Below, one piece after another: positions 44,048-53,323 of a DNA stretch of 64,000 bases; position 1 is the first letter of the stretch; every line of letters starts with the position of its first letter. The notes under the pieces were generated by a model. That model saw only the letters and a list, made by a program, of their open reading frames with translations. It was not told the origin of the DNA and searched no databases. The translations under genes were made by a program, and so were the position numbers. The DNA is taken from contig CAYWIT010000001.1 in NCBI GenBank assembly GCA_964458415.1, positions 186,001 to 250,000 on the forward strand, written 5' to 3'. Origin of the DNA: CAYWIT01 sp964458415 (lineage in GTDB: Bacteria > Pseudomonadota > Alphaproteobacteria > Micavibrionales > UBA2020).

Positions 44048-47000
44048 ATGCGCCGTTCCCATCTGATTGTTCTGGCTTCCGTTTCTTTTGCGGCTCTGGT
44101 TTCTGCTGCAACGACATCACAGGCAGTGGTGACGCCAAAAATGAGCTTCGGGCTTTTGAAGCCGACAGAACAGTGGAAGGTGGGGACAGTACAGGCCAAG
44201 GACGCCGCCTACTGTGCCATGGTCAGCAGATTTGACAAAGAGGTCGTTCTGGCTTTTGCCCGCGACACGCAAGGGAATAGCTCGGTCGCGATGGATTTCC
44301 GCGAGCAGTTCTTTGCGCCCGGCGCTGAATACGAAGTCACGCTGAAAACGGAGGGGGCTAAAACCCGCAGCTTTACGGCGCGCGCGTCCAGTGAACGTTC
44401 GGTCGTCGTACAGGTTGGCAGGGACGAGGCTTTCATGAAAGCGTTGGGCGCGGATAACGCCTTGGCTATCGGCATGCCGACAATTGATGTGTCTTTCGCG
44501 CTGCGTAAATTCGGGCCGTCGTACCGCAGCCTTGTCAATTGCGCCGATGAAATCGGTGTTCAGGCGCCGCCCGCCGTCAAGGTCAGGCAGGTTGAAGAAG
44601 AAGTCCTGACGCCTGTTGACAGGGAAGTGGCGCTCCTTGCCGGGGAGACGTCCGGCGCGTCTTCCGGTGCAGCGCAAGAGCAGGAAACAAGCGGTTTTTC
44701 CGAGATTGAAACACAGCTGGATCACGAGGTTATGGCCGAGGCGCAAAAATCGGCAGATCAGATCGTGTGGCTGGATAGCCAGCATGCTGCGTTGAGCGCG
44801 CAAATTGCCGATGGTAAAGCAAAGGTAGAACAAATGGCGGCCGCGGAAACCGCAGACGGCAAGCGGAAACTGCTGGCGTCCATTGGCGGCAAGGCACCGC
44901 TGCCTGCCGTGGAAACCGGGGCTGTGTCTCGCGTTCTGGAGCGGCAGCAGGCCAACAAAGTCGAGGCGGAGGCGCTGAAAAGAACGGTCGCCGCGAAGGA
45001 AGCTGAAATCGCCGCGCTTTCCCGCAGCCAGTCCAGAATGGCTGAGCAGGCCATGGCGGATTTCGCGCGTCAGCGGGCGGAAATGGACAAGCTGGCAGAG
45101 AAATTGACGCTGGAAAGCGCGTCTCTGCGGGAGCAGAAAGAATCCCTGTCTTCGGATAACAAATCCCTGAAAGCGGACATTATAGCGAAACAGGCGGCCT
45201 TGGCACGCATTGAAAGCGCGCGTGCCGCAGATACGGAGGCCCTGACGAAAAAGCTGGCGATGGTCCATGAAGAGTATGGCCAGAAAATTGCCACGCTGGA
45301 GGCGGAAAGGGACAGTCTGAAGCAAAAGCTTGACGGCGCTCTGGCGCTGAATGAAAAATTGCAGGCTGACAAACTGGCTTTGGCGGCAGACGGGCAAAAG
45401 AATGTAGATAAATTGCAGGAAAAAGTTGCCTTCTATGAGCAGGAAAAAACAACGCTGACAAGCCGTCTTTCCGTGGCGGAGAAGCAAAATCTTCTGCTGG
45501 AGGCAGCCCTTGAGGCCAAGCAGCAGGAAATGGCCCAGAACGAAGGCGCCGGAAAATCCCTTGCGGCTGTTTCAACGGAGCTGGCAAAATTGAAGGCAGC
45601 GCATGCCGCAACGGTTGAGCGGCTGCAAGAACAGGTTCTCGAGAAAACGGCACAATCCGATGCGCTGAAAAAAGACAATGAGTCCCTGAAAGCGACGGTG
45701 GCGTCGGCAGGGACAGCGCTGCAGGCGGAGAAAGTCGCCGTGGTGGAGGACCTTGAAGCCCACAAGACAGAGGTGGCGCGACTGGAAGAGCAGCTGAAGC
45801 AGGTTGAATTGCAAAAACTGGCCGAGGCCGAGCGGGCGGCGAAGCTGCAGGCGGAGTTGGAGCAGTCGCGGGCGCAGATCGCCGAAATCAGAAATACGCT
45901 GGATGGCGAACATGCGCGGCTTGCGGCAATGCAGGCGGAAATGGATCGTCAGAAAAATGAATTGATCGCCGCCAAAGAGATAAAGCAGGAAACAAAAGCG
46001 CTTGAGGAAGTCGCGGTGGCGGCGATACCCGTGCCGGTACCGGCCCCCAAGCCCGTTGCGGTGGATGTTCCCGTTGTAGCCTCAATTCCGACGTTAAAGG
46101 CGACCCCGACGCCGGGGCAGGAACAGGAGGTCGAGGCGCTGGCCGCAGCCGAGCCGTCTTCCGGTGTGGAAATGGAAGGTACGGAAATATCCAAAGCTGA
46201 AATTTCCGGCGCAGATGATATCTTCTGGTTTGAAAGCCCTCCGGAAGAGAAAAAAAAGGCTTCCGCGCCAGTCGTTGAAGCTGCACCGCAGGTGGCGGCC
46301 ATTCAGCCTGCCGCTGTCATGCCCGCGCCGGTCGTTAAAGCCACGCCGGTGGTGCAAAAAACGGCTGTCAAGGAACTGGCGCCAAAAGCGGAACCCCGCC
46401 GTGCGGCAGCGCTGCTTGACAGGGTCATGGCGTTTCATCGTCCGGCTGGCTCTAAACCTTCCGCGGTAGCGGCGGCGGCCGTGGCAAAACAGCCCGTTAA
46501 TATGCCGTCGGTGCAAAATGCAGTAACACCGGCGCGCGCTGCCAGAATACCTTTGGTTGCTCCGGCAGTGAAGGAGGTTCCGGTTCTGCCAGCACAGGCA
46601 GTGAGAGAGCCGCTGGTTGTTCCGGCGCCGGTTGTTGCAACTTTGCCGCCACAAAAGCAGGAGAAGCCGGAAATAGAAAGCAATGTAGTGCCGGTCGTTG
46701 CCCTTTCTGTGCCGGACAGGATCGGAAACCTTTCCGCGATTGAATCCGCTGCCGGAAACTTTGATGTACGCCCTGTGGATCAATTCACGGGCCGGAAAAC
46801 TGTCAAGGCAAGGGTCGCTTTGGAGGCGCTGCTCGACAAGGCGGGACTTTCTGCCGTGCACTACATCCCTGTCGCTGTGTCTTCCGGTGAAGTGGTGAAG
46901 CAGTGGTCTTCGGGGAGCGTCAATGGCATGTTCGAGCAGGTCCCTGTTGCAGGGGCTTCTTTTGAAGGTGCCGTGCACGCTTATATCGAACGCTATCAGG

Positions 47001-47338
47001 ACGATTGCCCCGGGCAGCTTGCGACCAGCTTTGGCGATGAACGGACGGTAGCGGCGGGGCAGCTTTCGGTTGTCGATATTTCCTGCGGCATGGCGGATAA
47101 CAGCTATGCGACGTCCTTCCTGTTTCTGGGGGATGATAATGTGCTGACCGCTATTCTGCACACGGCCTATCCTGCTGAAGCACCGCGTTTAAAAAGCATC
47201 TCCGACAATATTGCTTATGCGCTGGAATCAACGGGGGGAGTGACAGCTTCTGTTATGCCCGTGTCGCAACCGCAACCGGCTGGTTTTGTGATGGCGCCTG
47301 CGCTTGACGACGAGTTTGAAACGGTTATTGTGCAGTAA
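44048..47338 (+). CDS. Large exported coiled-coil protein, paralogue of the next gene
   Basis: 1096 residues from the ATG at 44048, chosen for the clear signal peptide (HLIVLASVSFAALVSAATTS) and GAGG site; a frame start at 44009 is rejected. An N-terminal beta-rich domain to about residue 180 (YCAMVSRFDKEVVLAFARD, SVAMDFREQFFAPG) is followed by about 450 residues of coiled coil (Glu/Lys/Ala/Gln heptads), a Pro/Ala/Val-rich linker and a C-terminal domain of about 160 residues with two Cys (DDCPGQLATSFGDE, DISCGMADN). The N- and C-terminal domains recur in the 427-residue protein encoded next. Probably periplasmic or surface bound; function unknown. Confidence 0.8.
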   Translation: MRRSHLIVLASVSFAALVSAATTSQAVVTPKMSFGLLKPTEQWKVGTVQAKDAAYCAMVSRFDKEVVLAFARDTQGNSSVAMDFREQFFAPGAEYEVTLKTEGAKTRSFTARASSERSVVVQVGRDEAFMKALGADNALAIGMPTIDVSFALRKFGPSYRSLVNCADEIGVQAPPAVKVRQVEEEVLTPVDREVALLAGETSGASSGAAQEQETSGFSEIETQLDHEVMAEAQKSADQIVWLDSQHAALSAQIADGKAKVEQMAAAETADGKRKLLASIGGKAPLPAVETGAVSRVLERQQANKVEAEALKRTVAAKEAEIAALSRSQSRMAEQAMADFARQRAEMDKLAEKLTLESASLREQKESLSSDNKSLKADIIAKQAALARIESARAADTEALTKKLAMVHEEYGQKIATLEAERDSLKQKLDGALALNEKLQADKLALAADGQKNVDKLQEKVAFYEQEKTTLTSRLSVAEKQNLLLEAALEAKQQEMAQNEGAGKSLAAVSTELAKLKAAHAATVERLQEQVLEKTAQSDALKKDNESLKATVASAGTALQAEKVAVVEDLEAHKTEVARLEEQLKQVELQKLAEAERAAKLQAELEQSRAQIAEIRNTLDGEHARLAAMQAEMDRQKNELIAAKEIKQETKALEEVAVAAIPVPVPAPKPVAVDVPVVASIPTLKATPTPGQEQEVEALAAAEPSSGVEMEGTEISKAEISGADDIFWFESPPEEKKKASAPVVEAAPQVAAIQPAAVMPAPVVKATPVVQKTAVKELAPKAEPRRAAALLDRVMAFHRPAGSKPSAVAAAAVAKQPVNMPSVQNAVTPARAARIPLVAPAVKEVPVLPAQAVREPLVVPAPVVATLPPQKQEKPEIESNVVPVVALSVPDRIGNLSAIESAAGNFDVRPVDQFTGRKTVKARVALEALLDKAGLSAVHYIPVAVSSGEVVKQWSSGSVNGMFEQVPVAGASFEGAVHAYIERYQDDCPGQLATSFGDERTVAAGQLSVVDISCGMADNSYATSFLFLGDDNVLTAILHTAYPAEAPRLKSISDNIAYALESTGGVTASVMPVSQPQPAGFVMAPALDDEFETVIVQ

Positions 47339-47365
47339 CGGAATGAACAGGGCGGGAGGGCGGAT

Positions 47366-48649
47366 ATGAAAGTGCGTTGTATCCTTCCGGTAAGCTTCTG
47401 TTGCGTCTTGTTTATCCAGAGCGTTTCGGCACTGGCGTTGCAGGCGGCCACGCCATGGGTCGTGCGGCAGGTCGAGGTTCAGGGCGGAGCGGCATTGTGT
47501 TCCATGAAAAACAGCTGGCCGGATGGTGTGGAGCTTGTTTTCGCCCGCAACAGGGATGAGGCCAATTCTATTGCCGTCGATTTCCGCCGGAACATGCTCC
47601 AGCCGGGGCGGGAATATCCGGTGGCGCTGCAAATGGAAGGCCTTGTGCGGACGGTAACGGGTATTGCTGCCACAACGCAGGTATTGATGATCCGTATGGG
47701 ATATGATCATGCCTTTTATGACGCCTTGCAGCGAAAAGAAAGTCTCGCGCTCTCTTTTGGGGAACAACAGATGTCTTTTGGCCTGCAGGGGACGGCTGAG
47801 GCCATGAAGAAGCTGGAATCCTGCGTTTCTGTCCTGTCGGCACAGGCGGATACGGATCGTTCCGATCGTCATTTGAAATCCGTATTTGATATTCTGAAGG
47901 AGGGCGCCGTTGAAACGCCCGCACGGGTAGCCCCTGTGCAGACGCCGGTTCCGCCCGCGCCGAAGGCCGTGGTCAAGGTGAGCAAATCACCGGAAAGATC
48001 AGGCAAGGAAAAAATGGGCGGAAGCCTTGTCCAGCAGGCGGTTTCCGAGAGTCTGGGGGCGGAGATCGAGCGGCTGCGGGCTGAAAACAGGGCATTGCTG
48101 CAGGAGAACATGGCGATCCGGACGGCGGCCGAAACACAAAAAGCGGCAGCGGCGGAACCTGCTGCCGGGCATGCGGATAATGGGGATAATGGGGATGATG
48201 CGGAAGGCCGGTTTCTTTCAAAAGTTTTACTGGCAACGCAGATTCCGTCACTGGACGGTTTTGAGTCAATTCAGGATGACGGGACTTTTGCAAAAAGGTT
48301 CCATTGGCGGGACGGTGCGGTTACGGGGACGGCTTCGGACGTGATCTGGCCTGACGGGCGCGGACGCGAACAGGCCGTCGATACCTATATGCAATCATGG
48401 AAATCGACCTGCAGCGGAGATTTCGCGCAGACTTTCGGCCCTCCCCGCGCTGTGGGCGCAGTCAGGGTCATGGAAGCGGAATCTGTTTGCGTCGATGGCG
48501 TCAGGGATTCAGCCGCCGCATTTTTATTTGTTGAGGGAGAAAAAGGCTGGGTCGTTCTGGCACAGGAAACCGTGGCGGAAACCCTGCCCGAGGCCTTGGC
48601 CAAAAGAGATGGCTATATAGCGAGCCTCGCCACGGTACGACCGGAATAG
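47366..48649 (+). CDS. Exported protein sharing the end domains of the upstream coiled-coil protein
   Basis: 427 residues with a signal peptide (to about residue 25). The N-terminal domain (ALCSMKNSWPDGVELVFARN, SIAVDFRRNMLQPG) and the C-terminal domain (STCSGDFAQTFGPPRAVGAV, AESVCVDGVRDSAAAFLFVE) match those of the preceding 1096-residue protein, but the middle is short (a brief coiled coil, about residues 225-260, and a GDN repeat). It is a tandem duplicate without the long coil. Starts 27 bases after it, behind GGGAGGG. Confidence 0.8.
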   Translation: MKVRCILPVSFCCVLFIQSVSALALQAATPWVVRQVEVQGGAALCSMKNSWPDGVELVFARNRDEANSIAVDFRRNMLQPGREYPVALQMEGLVRTVTGIAATTQVLMIRMGYDHAFYDALQRKESLALSFGEQQMSFGLQGTAEAMKKLESCVSVLSAQADTDRSDRHLKSVFDILKEGAVETPARVAPVQTPVPPAPKAVVKVSKSPERSGKEKMGGSLVQQAVSESLGAEIERLRAENRALLQENMAIRTAAETQKAAAAEPAAGHADNGDNGDDAEGRFLSKVLLATQIPSLDGFESIQDDGTFAKRFHWRDGAVTGTASDVIWPDGRGREQAVDTYMQSWKSTCSGDFAQTFGPPRAVGAVRVMEAESVCVDGVRDSAAAFLFVEGEKGWVVLAQETVAETLPEALAKRDGYIASLATVRPE

Positions 48650-48669
48650 CGAAGAAACCAGAAAGCTCT

Positions 48670-49182
48670 TTATGCTTCTCTGGCTTTATAGTAACGGTTG
48701 CAGGCGTCCATCAGGGCCTCGCGCAGTTCTTTCCCGACTTTTCCGCCATCGCCTTTGATCTGGCTGGCCAGAACGGCATTGATCGACATCTTGTGAGCCA
48801 CGACGATATCGACAACATCCTTGTCCGCATCGCGCACTGTTTCCAGGAAATTCACCAGAATATTGCTGATTTCCGTGATCAGGGGATAGTGAAACATGCT
48901 GCCTTGCGCTTTAAGCTGCATGGCGGGGTAGATCATGGATTCGATGGCGGCCTCGCCTTTGGTGCTGCCGGATTTGGCGTCATGAATGGCTTCGTTCAGG
49001 ACGTCCATCAGCATGCCCGCAATAGGTTTAAAATCGACGGTATTGTTTTCCAGGAGTGCCTGTGCTTTGAAAAGGACGGTCTCATCAAGGCCTCCGCTTC
49101 CGACCTTTTCCTTGATCCGGTTGGGTGGGGAAATGAGTTCGGCCCTGCGAAGTTTTTTCGGCTCTGTTTGCGCTTCGGACAT
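48670..49182 (-). CDS. Unknown partner of the response regulator
   Basis: 170 residues from the ATG at 49182, which has GAGGG; helical, with conserved-looking EAIHDAKSG and MFHYPLITEISNILVNFLET. No HPt or kinase motif is evident. It is 48 bases downstream of the response regulator gene and presumably acts with it. Confidence 0.65.
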   Translation of the reverse strand: MSEAQTEPKKLRRAELISPPNRIKEKVGSGGLDETVLFKAQALLENNTVDFKPIAGMLMDVLNEAIHDAKSGSTKGEAAIESMIYPAMQLKAQGSMFHYPLITEISNILVNFLETVRDADKDVVDIVVAHKMSINAVLASQIKGDGGKVGKELREALMDACNRYYKAREA

Positions 49183-49230
49183 ATTATCTACCCTCAAAAC
49201 TCGTATTGAATAGTAATTGCGGATCTGCGG

Positions 49231-49782
49231 TTATCGGTTATCTATATTCTCTTTTGACCTGTCTCTGATTTCCCGTGCTTTTGCAGCGGCGGTTTTTTCA
49301 GCATTTTCGCGTTTCTCCGGGCCTTTATACTCGCCGTCTCTCTTGCGGCGGCGGTCCGGGCCAAAATAACCCTCGCATTTTATAAAGTCTCTCGGGCGTT
49401 CAATAAGCTGCTCGATGCGCTGATAAAGCGCTCTTGCTGTAAAAGGCTTGACAAGGAATTCTGTGATACCCGCATCGCGCGCCATGATGACGCGCTTTTT
49501 CTGGCTGTAGCCTGTCATCAGGATGATAGGAACAAAAGGATTGGGGCTTTTTTCGTCCATCCTGATTTTTTTTGTAAGATCCAGTCCGTCCGGGCTGTCG
49601 AGCCAGTCAACGATGACAAGATCAGGGTTCACCCGGCAGAGCGTGCGAAAGCCGTCTTCATAGCCATAGGCAGAATAAATCTGGTTGACGCCAAAACCAA
49701 GCAGGACAGATTTCGTCAAGTCAAACATAGCATGAGAGCTTTCAATGATCAGGACGGTTATGTTTTTGAACTGGTATGACAT
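49231..49782 (-). CDS. Single-domain response regulator with basic C-terminal tail
   Basis: 183 residues. CheY-like receiver with phospho-Asp 59 (DLVIVDWLDS), Thr 90 (ILMTGY) and Lys 112 (FLVKPF). The usual Asp pair near residue 14 is Glu14-Ser15, so one acidic ligand for Mg2+ is missing and phosphorylation may be weaker. After residue 130 there is a tail rich in Arg, Lys and Glu instead of a DNA-binding domain. It is divergent from yebC. Confidence 0.85.
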   Translation of the reverse strand: MSYQFKNITVLIIESSHAMFDLTKSVLLGFGVNQIYSAYGYEDGFRTLCRVNPDLVIVDWLDSPDGLDLTKKIRMDEKSPNPFVPIILMTGYSQKKRVIMARDAGITEFLVKPFTARALYQRIEQLIERPRDFIKCEGYFGPDRRRKRDGEYKGPEKRENAEKTAAAKAREIRDRSKENIDNR

Positions 49783-49921
49783 GCTTTATGGACTGTTTCT
49801 ATAATACAATTTTGGCAAGGTGCCTACCATACAGAAATAACGCGCTAACGTTTGAATATCAAGGAAAATCATGCTTTCCGCCACGTGGTTACTCATGCTA
49901 AAATATCTTAAGGTATCGAAA

Positions 49922-49937
49922 TTAAAACTTATTTAAC
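49922..49937 (+). promoter_or_regulatory. Consensus CtrA box before yebC
   Basis: TTAA-AACTTAT-TTAAC is a full match to the CtrA consensus TTAA-N7-TTAAC. It ends 14 bases before the yebC ATG and lies between yebC and the divergent response regulator. The nine defined bases are A/T rich, so a chance match in 64 kb is possible (about half expected per window). Confidence 0.4.
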
Positions 49938-49951
49938 ATCGGACAGACAGC

Positions 49952-50707
49952 ATGGCAGGCCATTCCCAATTTAAAAACATCATGCACCGCAAAGGGGCGC
50001 AGGATAAGAAACGCGCAAAGCTTTTCAACAAGCTGGCGCGCGAGATTACAGTCGCAGCGAAGGCCGGGAACCCGGATCCGGATACCAATCCGCGTTTACG
50101 TAATGCTATTTTGGCGGCGCGGGCGGAAAATATGCCGAATGACCGTATCAAGCGGGCGATGGAACAGGCCAATCCGAATAACAGCGATGCCTCAAACTAT
50201 GACGAAGTCCGGTACGAGGGCTATGGGCCGGGGGGCGTGGCGGTGATCGTCGAGGCGCTGACGGATAATCGCAACCGTACGGCAAGCGAGGTTCGTACGG
50301 CCTTTGCAAAAAACGACGGCGCGCTGGGCGAGACAAACTCCGTTAGTTTCATGTTCTCCAAAATCGGTTCGATTGTGTTTCCGGCGGGGGCGGGGTCATT
50401 CGACTTGATGTTTGAGGCGGCCGTGGAAGCGGGAGCCGACAATGTCGAGGAGAGCAAGGAGGGCAATGAAATCATCACCAGACCGGAGGATTTCCTTGCG
50501 GTGAAGGAGGTGCTGGAAAAGAAATTCGGAGCGCCACAAAGCTCCGGCATCATCTGGAAGCCGATGAATACGGTGAAGCTTGATCAGGAGCAGGCGGAAA
50601 CATTGATGAGCATGATCGAGGCGCTGGAAGACAGTGACGACGTGCAGAATGTTTTTTCAAACTTCGAAGTGGATGATGCCGTGATGGAAAGATTGATGGC
50701 GTCATGA
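49952..50707 (+). CDS. YebC/PmpR-family regulatory or translation factor
   Basis: 251 residues starting AGHSQFKNIMHRKGAQDKKR, the family signature. YebC proteins were described as transcription regulators; recent work links them to translation of proline-rich stretches. It overlaps ruvC by four bases (ATGA), the usual alphaproteobacterial arrangement. Confidence 0.95.
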   Translation: MAGHSQFKNIMHRKGAQDKKRAKLFNKLAREITVAAKAGNPDPDTNPRLRNAILAARAENMPNDRIKRAMEQANPNNSDASNYDEVRYEGYGPGGVAVIVEALTDNRNRTASEVRTAFAKNDGALGETNSVSFMFSKIGSIVFPAGAGSFDLMFEAAVEAGADNVEESKEGNEIITRPEDFLAVKEVLEKKFGAPQSSGIIWKPMNTVKLDQEQAETLMSMIEALEDSDDVQNVFSNFEVDDAVMERLMAS

Positions 50708-51210
50708 GAATTATCGGCATAGATCCGGGTCTGCAAAGGACGGGCTGGGGGATTATTGATGTGGAAGGAAACCGCCTCAAGCATATTTCCCACGGCGTCG
50801 TGCAGACGAATGCGAAAGCGCCGACTGCCGAGCGTCTGGCGCAGATTTTTTCCGGACTGATGCAGATGATCGAGCTTTGGCAGCCAACGGAAGCGGCGAT
50901 TGAGGAAACCTTTGTAAATCGTAATCCCGCCTCGTCGCTGAAACTGGGGCTGGCGCGGGGGGTTGGGATGTTGACGCCAGCGCGGGCGGGGCTGGCGGTG
51001 TCGGAATATCCGGCCAATCTGGTCAAGAAATCCATTGCCGGCGCGGGCCATGCGGAAAAGTCGCAGATGCAGGCGATGATCAAAATTCTTTTGCCGGGTG
51101 TGGAGGCCTCGACCGATGCGGCGGATGCGTTGGCCGTGGCAATCTGTCATGCCCATCACGGGATGACGCGGCAAAAAGTCGGCGGCATCATGGCGGGGGG
51201 CGTGCGATGA
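50704..51210 (+). CDS. ruvC: Holliday junction resolvase RuvC
   Basis: 168 residues. Catalytic acidic residues are seen in GIDPGLQRTGWG, AAIEETFVNRNP and TDAADALAVAICH. Cuts Holliday junctions after branch migration by RuvAB. Overlaps yebC and ruvA by four bases each. Confidence 0.97.
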   Translation: MRIIGIDPGLQRTGWGIIDVEGNRLKHISHGVVQTNAKAPTAERLAQIFSGLMQMIELWQPTEAAIEETFVNRNPASSLKLGLARGVGMLTPARAGLAVSEYPANLVKKSIAGAGHAEKSQMQAMIKILLPGVEASTDAADALAVAICHAHHGMTRQKVGGIMAGGVR

Positions 51211-51848
51211 TCGCAAAATTGACGGGCGTTATTGACAGCGTCGGATTGCATCATGTCATCGTCGATGTGAATGGCGTGGGCTATCTGGTTCATGCTTCGG
51301 CGCGGACGCTGGCGCGGATTGGTTCGGTGCGCGGAACGCCGGTCGGTTTGCTGATCGAAACCATCGTGCGGGAGGATCAGATCACGCTTTACGGCTTTGC
51401 CGATGCGGCGGAAAAGGAATGGTTCCAGATCCTCTGTACCGTACAGGGAGTGGGGGCCAAGGTCGCGCAGGCGATTCTGAGCGCGGTTTCGCCCGAGCAA
51501 TTGCCTGTCGTTATTGCTGCGCAGGATAAAACGGCCTTGAAACAGGCTGACGGCGTGGGCGAGAAACTGGCGGTGCGGATCGTCACCGAGCTTAAAGAGA
51601 AAGCGGGCAAGATGGCGCTGGGGGCTGCCGCGACGCAAAAGGTCGAATCCGCACGCGGCGGCAAGGCCAAGGGCGCCGCCATCGAGATGCCGAAGAATAT
51701 CAGCAATGACGCGGTTTCTGCGCTGGTCAATCTCGGTTATGGCCGTGCCGAGGCTTTCGGCGCCGTCGCCAATGTCACGCGTCAGTTGGGGGATGACCTG
51801 CCGCTGGGCGACTTGATCCGCGAAAGCCTGAGGGAGTTGAGCGCATGA
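51207..51848 (+). CDS. ruvA: Holliday junction branch migration protein RuvA
   Basis: 213 residues with the OB-fold N-terminus (MIAKLTGVIDSVGLHHVIVD), helix-hairpin-helix motifs (LCTVQGVGAKVAQAIL, ADGVGEKLAVRIV) and the C-terminal RuvB-contact domain. Overlaps ruvB by four bases. Confidence 0.97.
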   Translation: MIAKLTGVIDSVGLHHVIVDVNGVGYLVHASARTLARIGSVRGTPVGLLIETIVREDQITLYGFADAAEKEWFQILCTVQGVGAKVAQAILSAVSPEQLPVVIAAQDKTALKQADGVGEKLAVRIVTELKEKAGKMALGAAATQKVESARGGKAKGAAIEMPKNISNDAVSALVNLGYGRAEAFGAVANVTRQLGDDLPLGDLIRESLRELSA

Positions 51849-52912
51849 CGGCGGAAGTAAAAAATATGCGCGATGTTGCTGCTGATTTCCAGCCGCAGAA
51901 AGACGGCGATGAATCCTCCATCCGGCCCTTGTCGCTGGGCGAGTTTATCGGCCAGAAAAAGGCGCGGGAGAATTTGAAGGTTTTTATCGCGGCGGCCAGA
52001 GCGCGCGGCGAGCCGCTTGATCACGTGCTGCTGTTCGGGCCGCCTGGTCTTGGCAAAACGACTCTGGCGCAGATTGTCAGCCGCGAGCTTGGCGTCGGGT
52101 TCCGCGCCACCTCCGGCCCCGTTATTTCGCGGGCGGGGGACCTTGCCGCGATCCTGACCAATTTGCAGCCGCATGATGTGCTGTTTATCGACGAAATCCA
52201 TCGCTTGAACGCGGCGGTGGAGGAGATTCTCTATCCGGCGATGGAAGACCGTCAGCTTGACCTGATTATCGGCGAGGGACCGGCGGCGCGGTCGGTGCGG
52301 ATCGATCTGCCGCCCTTTACGCTGGTGGCGGCAACGACGCGTTCCGGTTTGATTACGCGGCCCTTGCGCGAGCGTTTCGGTATTCCGCTCCGGCTGGAGT
52401 TTTATGCTCCGGATGAACTGGCGCTGATTGTTTCCCGTGGCGCAAAAATTATCGGCATGGATATCACGCCGGAGGGGGCCTTTGAAATTGCGCGCCGTTC
52501 GCGGGGTACGCCGCGCATTGCCGGACGGCTGACGCGGCGGGTGCGGGATTTTGCGCTGGTGGATGGCGTTGAGACTGTGGATGCGCGCATGGCGGATGCC
52601 GCCTTGCTCAAGCTGGAGGTGGATCGGCAGGGGCTGGACAGCATGGATCGGCGCTATATGAGCTGTATCGCTGAAAATTATGCGGGCGGGCCGGTGGGCG
52701 TGGAGACAATCGCCGCCGCACTTTCCGAGCAGCGCGACGTGCTGGAGGAAGTGGTCGAGCCCTACCTGATCCAGTGCGGGCTGATGTTGCGCACGCCGCG
52801 CGGACGCATGATTTCAGATGCGGGCTTTAAATATCTGGGTCTGCCGCTGCCAAAAAACGGACGGGACAGGCAGATGGAACTGATGGTGGATGTAGCGGAA
52901 GAAAATGTCTGA
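51845..52912 (+). CDS. ruvB: Holliday junction branch migration ATPase RuvB
   Basis: 355 residues. Walker A GPPGLGKTTLAQI, Walker B LFIDEIHRLN and the arginine-finger region RSGLITRPLRERFG are present. Drives branch migration with RuvA. The ybgC start lies eight bases before its stop. Confidence 0.97.
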   Translation: MTAEVKNMRDVAADFQPQKDGDESSIRPLSLGEFIGQKKARENLKVFIAAARARGEPLDHVLLFGPPGLGKTTLAQIVSRELGVGFRATSGPVISRAGDLAAILTNLQPHDVLFIDEIHRLNAAVEEILYPAMEDRQLDLIIGEGPAARSVRIDLPPFTLVAATTRSGLITRPLRERFGIPLRLEFYAPDELALIVSRGAKIIGMDITPEGAFEIARRSRGTPRIAGRLTRRVRDFALVDGVETVDARMADAALLKLEVDRQGLDSMDRRYMSCIAENYAGGPVGVETIAAALSEQRDVLEEVVEPYLIQCGLMLRTPRGRMISDAGFKYLGLPLPKNGRDRQMELMVDVAEENV

Positions 52913-53306
52913 CGCGCAAAACCACACTCTCCCCGTCCGGGTTTATTATGAAGATACCGATGCTGCCGGAATTGTCTATCATACCTCCTATTTGCGGTTT
53001 GCCGAGCGGGGGCGGACGGAGATGTTGCGGGATGCCGGTTTTGCCCATGCCGAGATTTTCAGGGAAACCGGCACCGCATTTGCCGTAACGTCTCTGGATA
53101 TTAAATTCAAGATTCCCGCCAAGCTTGATGATCTTCTGATCGTCAAAACCCGTATAACGGAGATGCGGAGCGCAACGATGACGATGGAGCAGGATATTTA
53201 CCGGGATGACCGGTTGTTGACACAAATTATTGTGCATCTGGCCTGTATTGATCGGCGGGGGAAAGCTGCTAGATTACCGGAACAGGTCAGGGCATTGTTT
53301 AAATAA
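52905..53306 (+). CDS. ybgC: Acyl-CoA thioesterase YbgC, Tol-Pal associated
   Basis: 133 residues with the hot-dog thioesterase motif YYEDTDAAGIVYHTSYLRF, including the catalytic Asp. Located between ruvB and tolQ as in most proteobacterial tol operons. Confidence 0.94.
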   Translation: MSDAQNHTLPVRVYYEDTDAAGIVYHTSYLRFAERGRTEMLRDAGFAHAEIFRETGTAFAVTSLDIKFKIPAKLDDLLIVKTRITEMRSATMTMEQDIYRDDRLLTQIIVHLACIDRRGKAARLPEQVRALFK

Positions 53307-53323
53307 AGGGGCTTGAGAAAAAA

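Noticed and set aside
44117..45487. 456-codon frame opposite the coiled-coil gene
   Set aside because: Mirror of the repeated Glu/Lys/Gln codons of the true gene; no start signal or homology.
48178..48200. Short GGGGATAAT repeat in the 427-residue protein gene
   Set aside because: Only about two and a half copies coding for Gly-Asp-Asn; too short to be a meaningful repeat.
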